Part shown: in pieces, positions 16,082-25,483 of the stretch | How the letters are laid out: every line of letters starts with the position of its first letter | Position numbering within the stretch: position 1 is the stretch's first letter | Assembly (NCBI GenBank): GCA_035509055.1 | Contig: DATJMA010000025.1 | Span: 1-64,000 of the forward strand | Direction of reading: 5' to 3' | DNA length: 64,000 nt | Source of the DNA: PALSA-129 sp035509055 | Lineage (GTDB): Bacteria; Acidobacteriota; Terriglobia; Bryobacterales; Bryobacteraceae | The notes under the pieces: model-generated | The model's input: only the letters and a program-made list of their open reading frames with translations | Database searches by the model: none | Told to the model about the DNA's origin: nothing | Position numbers and translations under genes: made by a program

Positions 16082-17428
16082 TTATAGCGGCCGGAATCGC
16101 GCGCTGAAATGGCGCAAAAATGGAGGGGCTTCCACGATCTCCATGCCGCGAATCTCCCGCTTGCGCGCATTCACTTCGAGGATGGCTTCCACCACGTAGT
16201 CGATGTGGCTTTGGGTGTAGACGCGGCGCGGGATGGCCAAGCGGAGCAACTCGTGCTGTGCCGCCGCTCCGAACATCACCGACCCGATTTCCACCGAGCG
16301 GATGCCGGCGTGGCGGTAGAGTTCCACCGCCAGGGCCTGTCCCGGGAATTGCGACGGGGGGATGTGCGGCAGCATACGGGCGGCATCGATGTAGATGGCA
16401 TGGCCGCCGGGCGGTTCCACGATCGGGACTCCGTGGTCGGCGATGTGGCGTCCCAGGTAGCCGGTGGAGATGATGCGATAGCGCAGGTAATCGGGATCGA
16501 GAATTTCCTCAAGGCCGACGGCGATGGCTTCCAGGTCTCTTCCCGCGAGCCCGCCGTAAGTGGGGAAACCTTCGGTCAGGATCAGGAGATTGGTTTCGAG
16601 CTGGGCCACGCGATCGTCATTGGTACACAGCAGCCCGCCAATATTGGCGAAGGCGTCTTTCTTGGCGGAGAAGGTGCAGCCATCGGCGTAAGAAAACATC
16701 TTTTGCGCGATCCGTTTTGGCGACCAACCGGCATATCCGGGTTCGCGCTCACGGATGAACCAGGCGTTTTCCGCGAACCGGCAAGCGTCCAGATAGAACG
16801 GGATGCCGTGCGCGGCGCAAACGGCCTTGACCGCGGCGATGTTGGCCATGGAGACCGGCTGACCGCCGCCGGAATTGTTGGTGACGGTCAGCATCACGAG
16901 CGGGATTTTGTCCGCGCCTTCGGCGGCGATGAGCCGGCGGAGGGCCTCCACGTCCATGTTGCCTTTGAAATCGAGCCGCGCCTGCGTGTCGGCAGCCTCG
17001 GGAACGGGAAGATCGACTGCCTTGGCGCCGGTGAACTCGATGTTCGCGCGCGTGGTATCGAAATGGGTGTTCGAGGGCACGAGGTGGCCCGGCTTGCAGA
17101 CCACGGTGAACAGAATGCGCTCGGCGGCGCGCCCCTGGTGCGCCGGAATGATGTGGCGGAAGCCAGTGAGGCCGGTGGCGACGCTGCGCAGGTGGAAAAA
17201 GCTCTCGCTTCCGGCGTACGATTCGTCGCCGCGCATCAGGGCAGCCCACTGATCGGTGGACATGGCACTGGTGCCGGAATCCGTCAGCAGATCGATGAGG
17301 ATTTTGCGGGCTTCGATCAAAAAGAGGTTGTATCCGGCTTCCGCGAGATAGCGTTCGCGCTCCTCGCCCGTGGTGTGATGCAGCGGTTCCACGCTCTTGA
17401 TGCGAAATGGTTCGATGATAGTTTTCAA
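16082..17428 (-). CDS. tnaA: Tryptophanase
   Basis: A 448-residue PLP enzyme of the beta-eliminating lyase family. It matches TnaA throughout (EPFRIKSVEP, IDLLTDSGT, AHQGRAAE, SNSGGGQPVS-like TNNSGGGQPVSMAN, EGFPTYGGLAGRDLEA, VEIGSVMFG, IPRRVYTQSHIDYV). The PLP lysine is Lys257 in SAKKD. Residues separating tryptophanase from tyrosine phenol-lyase favour tryptophanase: Asp124 in HFDTTR (TPL has Thr) and His440 in LRHFSARF (TPL has Phe). It would cleave tryptophan to indole, pyruvate and ammonia. It begins 8 nt after the alginate-lyase-like gene. Confidence 0.92.
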   Translation of the reverse strand: MKTIIEPFRIKSVEPLHHTTGEERERYLAEAGYNLFLIEARKILIDLLTDSGTSAMSTDQWAALMRGDESYAGSESFFHLRSVATGLTGFRHIIPAHQGRAAERILFTVVCKPGHLVPSNTHFDTTRANIEFTGAKAVDLPVPEAADTQARLDFKGNMDVEALRRLIAAEGADKIPLVMLTVTNNSGGGQPVSMANIAAVKAVCAAHGIPFYLDACRFAENAWFIREREPGYAGWSPKRIAQKMFSYADGCTFSAKKDAFANIGGLLCTNDDRVAQLETNLLILTEGFPTYGGLAGRDLEAIAVGLEEILDPDYLRYRIISTGYLGRHIADHGVPIVEPPGGHAIYIDAARMLPHIPPSQFPGQALAVELYRHAGIRSVEIGSVMFGAAAQHELLRLAIPRRVYTQSHIDYVVEAILEVNARKREIRGMEIVEAPPFLRHFSARFRPL

Positions 17429-17436
17429 TTGAGGCC

Positions 17437-18648
17437 TCAGTGCCGGGTTTGATGAGCCGCCGCTTCGAAGCGGCCCACCAGCAGATCGATCAGGCTCATC
17501 CAGGCGCTATCGGGATGCTCCAGCTTGCGAAAATCGGCGATGTACCTGGGGTTGTTCATCGCCATGCCAGCGAACGCCAGGAAATCGAGACTGTCGTAGG
17601 GGATATCGCCCGCCTGCTCGCGGCTCCACTTCTTCGGGTCGTCGAGAAACGGAGAAAGATAGTCGAGGGCCGATGCGATGCTGGCGCCGGAGCGGGCGCG
17701 GACGGCCCACAGGCCGGCGTTTCCGTGCACCTGCGCGATCCGGCAGAGGGTGGAAAAAGCGTCAAGATTCAGGGACGAGAGCCGCAGCGAACGGGCGCGC
17801 ACTTCTTCGTGGGGAGCGCTCCCGTTGGGCATGATCTGCCGGGGAAGCAGGTAATCCCGGTAAAAGTTGAAGGCCAGTTGCTGGGCCTTGGGGTCGTCGA
17901 GGAAGCTTCCCACGGCGGCCACTTCGGCCGCCCACCAGGACGCATGATTATTGCCGCTCTTCTGCTCATCGGTAGCGTTGCGGCTGGTGAGGAGCCAGCG
18001 CAGGTACTCTTCAAACCACCGGTGAACGGCGGCCTGGTCCCGGACGCTCCAATCGTTGGTTTGTTCCAGGAACTCCATGCCCTGGATGGCGCGGATCAGG
18101 TCGCGGCCGTCCACGACGCCGGAGCCGCGGCCATTGTTCACGCCGGGTATGGACTGGGCATAGTCGAGGTCGGGATTCATCCGGGTGCGAGGATTGACGA
18201 ACCAGGTGTGGATGACCGCGGCGGCGCGTTTGCCATAGGCCGGATTGTCGAGCAGAAACGAAGCGACGCCGAGCGAGAACACCGCGTTGCCCATGGCGTT
18301 CATGGCCGTCTGGTTGGCCACGATGCGGGCGGGATTGGAATGGCCGTCCTCGCGGAGGTAGGGGCCGGTGGGGTTGTCGGGGTTCAGCCAATAGTAGGGG
18401 GCTTCGGTGTAGTATTCATGGACGTCGATGTCGACGCCTTTGGGGCGATCGGTGACGACGCTCCAGGGGCCTTCCTTCATGCGCCGGTCGGCGTCGGCGC
18501 GCAGGCGGCGGACAGGGTCCTGCGTCCACGCCTCCTTGCGGATGATCGCGCTGTGGATGGGCTCGGCCTCGTCCTCCGAAACCAAGGTCATCGGAATGTC
18601 CGCCCGGCTCAAGGTGGCAGCCAGGGCCAGGGCGACGAACGTCTTCAC
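17437..18648 (-). CDS. Secreted alginate-lyase-family protein
   Basis: A 403-residue protein with a short signal peptide (MKTFVALALAATLSRA). It shows the alpha/alpha-toroid alginate lyase (PL5-like) pattern: YYWLNPDNPTGPYLREDGHSNP, VASFLLDNPAYGKRAAAVIHTWFVNPRTRMNPDLDYAQSIPG, and GNNHASWWAAEVAAVGSFL, where Asn-Asn-His is the catalytic N-H pair, and QIMPNGSAPHEEVRARSLRLSSLNLDAFSTL. These enzymes depolymerise alginate or related uronate polymers in the periplasm. It is probably the first gene of the minus-strand run to thiE. Confidence 0.88.
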   Translation of the reverse strand: MKTFVALALAATLSRADIPMTLVSEDEAEPIHSAIIRKEAWTQDPVRRLRADADRRMKEGPWSVVTDRPKGVDIDVHEYYTEAPYYWLNPDNPTGPYLREDGHSNPARIVANQTAMNAMGNAVFSLGVASFLLDNPAYGKRAAAVIHTWFVNPRTRMNPDLDYAQSIPGVNNGRGSGVVDGRDLIRAIQGMEFLEQTNDWSVRDQAAVHRWFEEYLRWLLTSRNATDEQKSGNNHASWWAAEVAAVGSFLDDPKAQQLAFNFYRDYLLPRQIMPNGSAPHEEVRARSLRLSSLNLDAFSTLCRIAQVHGNAGLWAVRARSGASIASALDYLSPFLDDPKKWSREQAGDIPYDSLDFLAFAGMAMNNPRYIADFRKLEHPDSAWMSLIDLLVGRFEAAAHQTRH

Positions 18649-18720
18649 TATATTGGATTGTAACGTGTGTAGAGTGGCCGATCGTCCGGCGCACCGACAT
18701 CGTACAATGATTCGTTACCA

Positions 18721-19258
18721 TTGGACGGTCCCGATGAGCGTCGCTTTGACGTCTCTGGACTCCTGAAGTTGTGGGGTGGTGGAGACGAGCAGGCGCTGGA
18801 ACACGTCATCCCGCCGATCTATACGAGCGGCCGAACCATACGCTCCAGGCAACAGCGCTGGTTCACGATCTGTACCTGCGACTGGCCCAGCAGAATGGCG
18901 GCCACTGGAAAGACCGCCAGCACTTCTTCAGCTTCGCGGCCATGATGATGCGGCGCATCCTTATCGATTACGCCCGTTCGAGCCGCGACAAGGTCGGGGC
19001 GTCATGGAACGCGTTCCGCTGAGCGACGATTTACCGTGGCGGAACAATTCGCGCGAAGAGATTCCAGGGCTCGATGCCGCTCTCGCCAAACTGGAAGAGA
19101 GCGATGCGCGGAACGTGCGGGTTTGGGAGTTGCGGATTCGGCTGGGCTACACCGCGCAGGAGACCGCCGAGATTCTGGCAATTTCCAAAGCGACCGCGGA
19201 TCGCGACGGGACTCTCGCGAAGGCCTGGCTTTACCGCGAGCGGATGCGAAAGGAGTGA
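18721..19258 (+). pseudogene. Frameshifted ECF sigma factor (TIGR02999-type)
   Basis: Three frames together give one ECF sigma factor. Frame 1 (from TTG 18721): FDVSGLLKLWGGGDEQALEHVIPPIY; frame 3: HTLQATALVHDLYLRLAQQNGGHWKDRQHFFSFAAMMMRRILIDYARS; frame 2: ERVPLSDDLPW...LDAALAKLEESDARNVRVWELRIRLGYTAQETAEILAISKATADRD. About 20 residues of region 2 (usual DELRRLARRYMxREAPG) are missing at about 18825, with a first shift, and a second shift lies near 18995-19003. Region 4 is intact. A sequencing error could explain the second shift but not the deletion. Confidence 0.8.
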
Positions 19259-19539
19259 GGGGCTCGGGCGCGAGAGCTGGAATCACCGCCGATGGCGGTG
19301 GGCCCGACGACGATGTCTTCACTGGCGAGCCACGGTTGGCGATGAAAACACGGTGTCGTAGCGTCAGTGCATCAAATATGAGACAGAAGCTTCGCCCCTC
19401 GAAGGGAAGAGCATCGGGGCACGACCAAATCCGATCGGCGCCCGCTGGCAAAACGCACAGCATCGCGATGAGCCTTCCGTCCGCGATGTCCCTGCACCCG
19501 ACATCGCCAAGGTATATACTGGCGAAATTCGGAGTCTCT
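19259..19539. other. Intergenic region before the S9 peptidase
   Basis: No gene is supported. A TATACT at 19515-19520 lies 20 nt before the start codon as a possible -10 box, without a convincing -35. The serine/threonine kinase that usually follows this type of sigma factor is absent. Confidence 0.4.
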
Positions 19540-21963
19540 ATGCTTGCCAAAACCGTCCTTTCGCTCGCCGCGGCGGCTTTCCTCGTCCATGCCGCGGAAA
19601 GTTATCAGAAACCTCCCAAGGCCATCCTGGATGTGATGGATGCGCCGGTCACTCCCACGCTGCTGGTCAGCCCCACCGGCAATTTCGCGCTCGAAAGCCG
19701 GACGATTCCCTACCCGCCGATTGCCGAACTGGCGGAGCCGATGCTGCGCATCGCGGGAATCCGGATCAATCCCAAGACGAACGGATTGCACAACGTGGTC
19801 TTTCTGACGGACCTTTCGCTTCGGAAAATTCCCAGCGGGGCGGAAGTGAAGCTGCAATTGCCTGCCGGCGCGCGGGTACTCGGCCCGAAGTGGGCGGGGG
19901 ATGGAGCGCATTTCGCATTCACCATCACCACCGCCAGCGGCATGGAACTCTGGGCCGGCGATACTTCGGGCAGGGTGCACAAGATCGAGGGCGTCAGCGT
20001 GAACGGTGTAATGGGAGCGCAAAATTCCGTGCAATGGATGCCGGATAACAAGACGCTGCTGGTTCAAACGGTGCGGACGAGCCGCGGCGCCGCGCCGCGC
20101 GAACCGGTTCCCACCGGCCCGCACGTGCAGGAAAGCCTCGGCGGGGGCGCGCCGGCGCCTACCCTCGAAGATATGCTGGCCAGCCCGCACGATGAGGATC
20201 TGTTCGTTTATTACGCCACGTCGCAGCTTGCGCTGGTGGACACGGCGAGCGGCAAAGTTACGCCCGCCGGCCGGGCGGGAATCATCGCGTCCGCCGAGAT
20301 TTCGCCGAACGGCAAGTATCTGCTGGTCTCCACCATTCATAAGCCGTTCTCCTATCTCCATGCCTATCGTTCGTTCCCGCGCGAGGTCGAGGTGTGGGAT
20401 GTTACCGGCAAAATGCTGCACAAGGTCGCCAGCGTTCCGTTGGAAGACAAGGTGCCGATCAACGGCGTTCCTACCGGCCCGCGCAATATCGAATGGCGCA
20501 CCAGCGACGCGGCGACGCTGATCTGGGTGGAAGCTCTGGATGGCGGCGATCTGCGGCACGCCGCGCCGTTCCGCGACAAGATCGTCACGCTGAAAGCGCC
20601 TTTCACCGGCGAACCTCACGAGGTGTTCAAGACCCAGCAGCGATTCGCGGGCATTCGCATGGGGGCCAAGGGCGGCTTTGCGCTGGTTACCGACACCGAA
20701 CGCAAGACGCGCCGCGTGCGCACGTTCGAGATCGATCTCGACAAGCCCGACCAGGCGCCGAAGCTCATCTGGAGCCGCAACAATCAGGATCGTTACGCCG
20801 ACCCCGGCCAGCCGCTCTCCAGGACGATGCCGAATGGCAGCGCGGCGATTATCCAGGATGGCGATTCGGTCTTCCTGGCGGGGCTGGGATCGTCGCCTAC
20901 GGGCGACCACCCCTTCCTCAATCGTTACCATCTGGCGAGCGGCCAAACCGAGCCGATGTTCAAATGCGACAACGACCATTACGAAACCGTGGTGGACCTG
21001 CTCGACGACCACGGCGCGAAGTTTCTGACCCGCCGCGAAAGTCCCACCGAGCCGCCGAATTATTTCGCCCGCACGCCAAACGGCGCGCCGGTAGCCGTGA
21101 CCGAATATCCCGATCCGCAGCCATCGATCCGCGGCATCCATAAGGAACTGGTGAAGTATAAGCGCGAGGATGGGGTGGAGCTCTCGTTCACGCTCTACCT
21201 TCCCGCGGATTACAAGCCAGGGACGCGCCTGCCCACCGTGGTGTGGGCCTACCCGTACGAGTACAACGACGCGGCGACTGCCAGCCAGGTAAGCGGGTCG
21301 ACGAAGCGGTTCACCGAGATGCGCGGCTACTCCGAACTGCTGTTCGCGCTCGACGGGTACGCGGTTTTGGCCAACACGGCCATGCCGATCGTCGGCTCCG
21401 ATCCCGACACGGTGAACAACACTTTCGTGGACCAGGTGGTGATGGACGCCAAGGCGGCGATCGACAAGGCCGTGGAGATGGGGGTGACCGATCGCAATCG
21501 CGTCGGAGTCGGCGGCCACAGTTATGGCGGATTCATGACGGACACGCTGATGGCGCACTGCGATCTTTTCCGCGCGGGGATCTCGGAAAGCGGCGCGCCC
21601 AACCGCACGCTGACGCCGTTCGGCTTCCAGAGCGAACGGCGCACGCTGTGGCAGGCGCCGGAAGTTTATCTGAAGATGTCGCCCTTCATGTACGCCGACA
21701 AAATCAAGGCGCCGATCCTGTTCATTCACGGCGAAGCGGACGATAACAGTGGCACGTTCCCGATTCAATCGGAGCGCATGTACGAGGCGGTCCGCGGCAA
21801 TGGCGGCATTACCCGCCTGGTGTTTCTGCCGTTCGAAGCGCACGGCTATCGCGGCAAGGAGACCATCGAGCACGTGGTTTGGGAAAAGCTCACGTGGTTC
21901 GACAAGTACGTGAAAGCCGCCGGCCCCGCGGAGCATACCAGCGCGAACGAGGCGGTACACTGA
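19540..21963 (+). CDS. Secreted S9 family prolyl oligopeptidase (glutamyl-endopeptidase-like, S9D)
   Basis: An 807-residue protein. The start at 19540 is supported by GGAG five bases upstream and a signal peptide (MLAKTVLSLAAAAFLVHAAE); reading further upstream would cross the sigma pseudogene. An N-terminal propeller (about 25-540) precedes an alpha/beta-hydrolase. Catalytic residues: Ser661 in GHSYGGF, Asp734/735 in GEADDNSGTFP and His768 in EAHGYRG. VVWAYPYEYNDAA is typical of the S9D glutamyl endopeptidases of bacteria and chloroplasts. It would cut peptides in the periplasm. The FAD oxidase gene follows 4 nt after its stop. Confidence 0.93.
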   Translation: MLAKTVLSLAAAAFLVHAAESYQKPPKAILDVMDAPVTPTLLVSPTGNFALESRTIPYPPIAELAEPMLRIAGIRINPKTNGLHNVVFLTDLSLRKIPSGAEVKLQLPAGARVLGPKWAGDGAHFAFTITTASGMELWAGDTSGRVHKIEGVSVNGVMGAQNSVQWMPDNKTLLVQTVRTSRGAAPREPVPTGPHVQESLGGGAPAPTLEDMLASPHDEDLFVYYATSQLALVDTASGKVTPAGRAGIIASAEISPNGKYLLVSTIHKPFSYLHAYRSFPREVEVWDVTGKMLHKVASVPLEDKVPINGVPTGPRNIEWRTSDAATLIWVEALDGGDLRHAAPFRDKIVTLKAPFTGEPHEVFKTQQRFAGIRMGAKGGFALVTDTERKTRRVRTFEIDLDKPDQAPKLIWSRNNQDRYADPGQPLSRTMPNGSAAIIQDGDSVFLAGLGSSPTGDHPFLNRYHLASGQTEPMFKCDNDHYETVVDLLDDHGAKFLTRRESPTEPPNYFARTPNGAPVAVTEYPDPQPSIRGIHKELVKYKREDGVELSFTLYLPADYKPGTRLPTVVWAYPYEYNDAATASQVSGSTKRFTEMRGYSELLFALDGYAVLANTAMPIVGSDPDTVNNTFVDQVVMDAKAAIDKAVEMGVTDRNRVGVGGHSYGGFMTDTLMAHCDLFRAGISESGAPNRTLTPFGFQSERRTLWQAPEVYLKMSPFMYADKIKAPILFIHGEADDNSGTFPIQSERMYEAVRGNGGITRLVFLPFEAHGYRGKETIEHVVWEKLTWFDKYVKAAGPAEHTSANEAVH

Positions 21964-21967
21964 TGGC

Positions 21968-23401
21968 ATGCTGCTCCCGGCGTGCGCGAAAAAGCTGGTA
22001 GCCCTACTCGGCGCTCGCGCTGTCCTCGACCAGCCGGAAGACCTGGCGTTGTATGAATACGATGGCGGAGTGGACAAGCACCGGCCGGACGTCGTGGTCT
22101 TTCCGCGCACCACGGCGGAGGTCGCCGGCATCGTCAAGATCGCGCGCGAGTTTTCGGCGCCGCTGGTAGGGCGCGGCGCGGGCACGGGGCTTTCCGGCGG
22201 CGCCATCCCGCTAGAGGGTGGAATTCTGGTGGCGTTCGCGCGCATGAATGCCATTGTCGAAACCGATCTGGCGAACGAGCGCGCCGTGGTGCAGCCCGGC
22301 GTGGTGAATCTGGACGTGACCGGGGCGGTGGAAGCGAACGGCTACTTTTTCGCGCCCGACCCGTCGAGCCAGCGCGCCTGCACGATTGGGGGCAACGTCG
22401 CCGAGAACTCCGGCGGGCCGCACACGCTGGCTTACGGGGTGACCACCAATCACGTGCTCGGGCTGGAAGTGGTGATGCCAGACGGCTCGGTGGTGGAAAC
22501 CGGCGGGAAGGCGACGGACCTGCCGGGCTACGACCTTACGGGCCTGCTGACGGGGTCGGAAGGCACCATGGCGCTGGTGACGCGCGTGACGGTACGACTG
22601 ATGCGCAAGCCGGAAGCGGTGAAGACCCTGCTGGCGATTTACGAATCGAACGAGGACGCGGGCCGCACGGTCACCGAAATTACCGCTCGCGGGATCACGC
22701 CGGTAGCCGTAGAGATGCTCGATGGCGTGATGCTGCGCATGGTGGAAGAGGCGACTCACGCGGGTTATCCCATGGATGCGGCGGCGGTGCTGCTGATCGA
22801 ACTGGAAGGACTAAGCGAAGTTATCGAAGAGCAGGCGGGGCACATTCGCGAAGCGTGCCTGGTATGCGGCGCGCGCGAATTCCGGGTGGCGCGGTCGGCC
22901 GAAGAGCGCGATTTATTGTGGAAGGGGCGCAAGAACGCGTTCGGCGCGGTGGGCCGCGTGAGCCCGACTTATTACGTGCAGGATGGGGTGGTGCCGCGGA
23001 CGAAGATCGCGGCAACCCTACATTACATCAACGACGTGGCGCGCAAGCACGGTCTGACCATCAGCAATATTTTCCATGCGGGCGACGGCAACATGCACCC
23101 GATCATCCTCTTCGACCCGCGCAAGCCGGGGGACCTGGAACGGGCGCGGTCGGCGGGCGAGGAGATACTGGCTTACTGCGTGGAGAACGGCGGCTCGATC
23201 ACCGGTGAGCATGGCGTCGGAGTGGAAAAGAAGGAATTGATGGCCAAACAGTTTTCGCCGGAGACGCTGGAGATGATGGCGAGACTGAAGGGGCTATTCG
23301 ATCCGGACGGGCGATTCAACCCGGGCAAGGTGCTGCCCACCGGGCGCGGGTGTCTGGAGATCCGGCAGGAGCCGATCCGTTCGGGAAAATCTTTGTACTA
23401 A
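21968..23401 (+). CDS. glcD: FAD-linked oxidase, GlcD type
   Basis: A 477-residue flavoprotein. The FAD_binding_4 domain (residues 35-175) contains VVFPRTTAEVAGIVKIAREFSAPLVGRGAGTGLSGGAIP and ACTIGGNVAENSGGPHTLAYGVTTNHVLGLEVVMPDG; the C-terminal FAD oxidase domain ends GDGNMHPIILFD...GGSITGEHGVGVEKKELM...LKGLFDPDGRFNPGKVLP. This is glycolate oxidase subunit D or a closely related D-lactate dehydrogenase, oxidising 2-hydroxyacids. GlcE and GlcF partners are not in the window, so the substrate is open. It starts 4 nt after the S9 peptidase and is convergent with the next gene. Confidence 0.9.
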   Translation: MLLPACAKKLVALLGARAVLDQPEDLALYEYDGGVDKHRPDVVVFPRTTAEVAGIVKIAREFSAPLVGRGAGTGLSGGAIPLEGGILVAFARMNAIVETDLANERAVVQPGVVNLDVTGAVEANGYFFAPDPSSQRACTIGGNVAENSGGPHTLAYGVTTNHVLGLEVVMPDGSVVETGGKATDLPGYDLTGLLTGSEGTMALVTRVTVRLMRKPEAVKTLLAIYESNEDAGRTVTEITARGITPVAVEMLDGVMLRMVEEATHAGYPMDAAAVLLIELEGLSEVIEEQAGHIREACLVCGAREFRVARSAEERDLLWKGRKNAFGAVGRVSPTYYVQDGVVPRTKIAATLHYINDVARKHGLTISNIFHAGDGNMHPIILFDPRKPGDLERARSAGEEILAYCVENGGSITGEHGVGVEKKELMAKQFSPETLEMMARLKGLFDPDGRFNPGKVLPTGRGCLEIRQEPIRSGKSLY

Positions 23402-23411
23402 GACAAGGGTG

Positions 23412-25466
23412 TCAGCGCGCCTGGGCGCCGGCGGCGGTGGATGTGCCGGCCGACTTTTTCAAATACTTGTCGTACCAGGCGAGGTAGCGCTCCATGCGAT
23501 CGCGCTGATAGCTCGGGCGCTGGATGCCGTGCGTCTCGTTGGGGTAGATGATGAGCTCGGTGTCAATACCCAAGCTGCGCAGCGCCTCGTACATCTGCTG
23601 GCCGCCCTGCACCGGGACATTGAAATCGCGCTCGCCCCCGAGGAAGAGGGTCGGAGTCTTAATGCGATCGGCGTGCAGGAACGGGTAGGAGATCTTTACG
23701 TAGGTATCGAACGCCTTCCAGGGCGGTCCGATCTCTTCGTCGTATTGCGTGATGTATTGATCGGTGCCGTAGAAGGAGACGGTGAAGGCGGTTCCGGCCC
23801 CGCTGGTGGCGGCTTTGAAGCGCGGATCGGTGGCGATCATGTAGTCGGTGAGAATGGCGCCGTAACTCCAGCCGCCGACGCCCATGCGGTCGGGGTCGGC
23901 AATTCCGCTGTGGATGGCGTACTCCACGCCGGCTTCGAGATCGTCCACTTCGAGGTGTCCCCAATCGGCGGCGATGGCGCGAGAGAACTTCTGTCCGCGG
24001 CCGGCGCTACCGCGATAATTGACGGCCATTACGGCGTAGCCGTGCGACGCGAAGAACTGGCGCTCGGTTGAGAACGTGTGCCCATCCTGCCCGTTGGGGC
24101 CGCCGTGAATGCGCAGCAGGAACGGAACCTTGGCGCCGGCGGTGTAGCCGAGCGGCCTGGTGAGGAGGCCGTGCACTTCCGTGCCGTCCTTACTTTTAAA
24201 GCTCACTTCTTCGGTGGGCGCGATCTCGAGTTCGGCCATCAGCGCATCGTTCACGTGCGTGAGTTGGTGAAGCGACGAACCGTTCCAGAGGTACACCTCC
24301 GGCGGGCGATTGTCGCCGCCGCTCATGTAAGCGAGGCAGCCTTTCGCCGCGGTGGGACTGGCGACCGCGATGGGACCGGCGATGAGCCGTTTCACAGCAC
24401 CGCCGCTCACATTCATGCTGGCGGGGTAAACGTTGCGGTCGTCCGCGACGAGGAAGGTGAGGGAACCGCCATCGGCGCTGAAACGCGGAGCGGAAACACC
24501 GCGATCGAGATCGGCGGTGGCTTTCACCAGGGTGGGTGCGGCGCTGCCGTCGCTCGAAACGAGTGCCAGCCGCTCCATCCCATAGGCCGCGAACTTCTTG
24601 TCGGACTCGCCGGCTAAGAACGCAATCCACTTGCCATCGGGACTCCATTCCACGCGCCCGCGGCCGGCATTCATGGTGAGCGGGCTGAGTTGTTTGGGCT
24701 CCGATCCGGCATGGGCATCCGCGACATAAACCTGGCCGCCGGTGTCGCGGTCGGGATCAGCGGCATGATTGCTCATGAATGCGATGCGCTTCCCATCGGG
24801 CGACCAGACGGGCGAGGATTCGTCATATTTCTTTTCGGTGGTCAGGCGGTCCAGCTTTTTGGTGGCGATATCGAAAAGGTAAACGAAGCTGTGCCGGCCG
24901 GAAAGCAGGTACCCGGCGCCATCCTGCTTGAAGTGGTAGCGATCGATCACGATAGGCTTGGGCGCTTTCGGCTTGGGGCCTTCGGCGGCGTCGGCTTCGG
25001 GGTCCGGATCGCCGATCACGAGCGCGAGACGGTGGGAATCGGGCGACCATTCATAGCTTTGGAGGCGACCTTTTACATCTGTGAACTGGGTGGCTTCGCC
25101 GCCCGCGCGGTCGAGGAGCCATACCTGGTTGCCCTTGGCTTTGCCCGGCCGCGACGAAAGAAACGAGAGATATTTGCCGTCCGGGCTCCAGCGCGGCGAA
25201 GTCTCGCTTTCGGGGCTGGAAGTCATGCGCAGGTCGCGCGTGCCGTCGGTGCTGACCATCCAGACATCGGTGTCATGCTTGTCTTCTTTGGGATCCGTGG
25301 TGGTGACGGTGTACGCCACCCACTGGCCGTCGGGCGAGCATTGCGGGTCGCGGACTTCGCGAAAGCGGGCGAGATCGTCGAGGGTGAGAGGATGGCGGGC
25401 GGTTTGGGCGAACAGGGCAGCCGCCGCGAACAGGGGCAGGAGGCGAAAAAGCTGCATAGGCCGCAT
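23412..25466 (-). CDS. Secreted S9 family peptidase (acylaminoacyl-peptidase-like)
   Basis: About 684 residues from ATG 25466 (ATG 25457 possible). The signal peptide (MQLFRLLPLFAAAALFAQ) is followed by PD40/TolB-like blades (CSPDGQWVAYTVT, RWSPDGKYLSFLSS, WSPDGKRIAFMSN, EWSPDGKWIAFLAG), then a hydrolase domain: LLRIHGGPNGQ, GYAVMAVNYRGSAGRG, GGWSYGAI (nucleophile Ser), GERDFNVPVQGGQQMYEALR (Asp), and PNETHG (His). It is a second periplasmic exopeptidase-like enzyme, beside the S9D protein, pointing to peptide scavenging. Its 5' end lies only 17 bp from the divergent ROK gene. Confidence 0.93.
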   Translation of the reverse strand: MRPMQLFRLLPLFAAAALFAQTARHPLTLDDLARFREVRDPQCSPDGQWVAYTVTTTDPKEDKHDTDVWMVSTDGTRDLRMTSSPESETSPRWSPDGKYLSFLSSRPGKAKGNQVWLLDRAGGEATQFTDVKGRLQSYEWSPDSHRLALVIGDPDPEADAAEGPKPKAPKPIVIDRYHFKQDGAGYLLSGRHSFVYLFDIATKKLDRLTTEKKYDESSPVWSPDGKRIAFMSNHAADPDRDTGGQVYVADAHAGSEPKQLSPLTMNAGRGRVEWSPDGKWIAFLAGESDKKFAAYGMERLALVSSDGSAAPTLVKATADLDRGVSAPRFSADGGSLTFLVADDRNVYPASMNVSGGAVKRLIAGPIAVASPTAAKGCLAYMSGGDNRPPEVYLWNGSSLHQLTHVNDALMAELEIAPTEEVSFKSKDGTEVHGLLTRPLGYTAGAKVPFLLRIHGGPNGQDGHTFSTERQFFASHGYAVMAVNYRGSAGRGQKFSRAIAADWGHLEVDDLEAGVEYAIHSGIADPDRMGVGGWSYGAILTDYMIATDPRFKAATSGAGTAFTVSFYGTDQYITQYDEEIGPPWKAFDTYVKISYPFLHADRIKTPTLFLGGERDFNVPVQGGQQMYEALRSLGIDTELIIYPNETHGIQRPSYQRDRMERYLAWYDKYLKKSAGTSTAAGAQAR

Positions 25467-25483
25467 GGTATCATGCCCAACGA

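Noticed and set aside
19372..22254. Long minus-strand open frame of about 960 codons
   Set aside because: Antisense shadow of the S9D peptidase and glcD; rich in His/Arg/Gly without any family motif. High-GC codon bias produces it.
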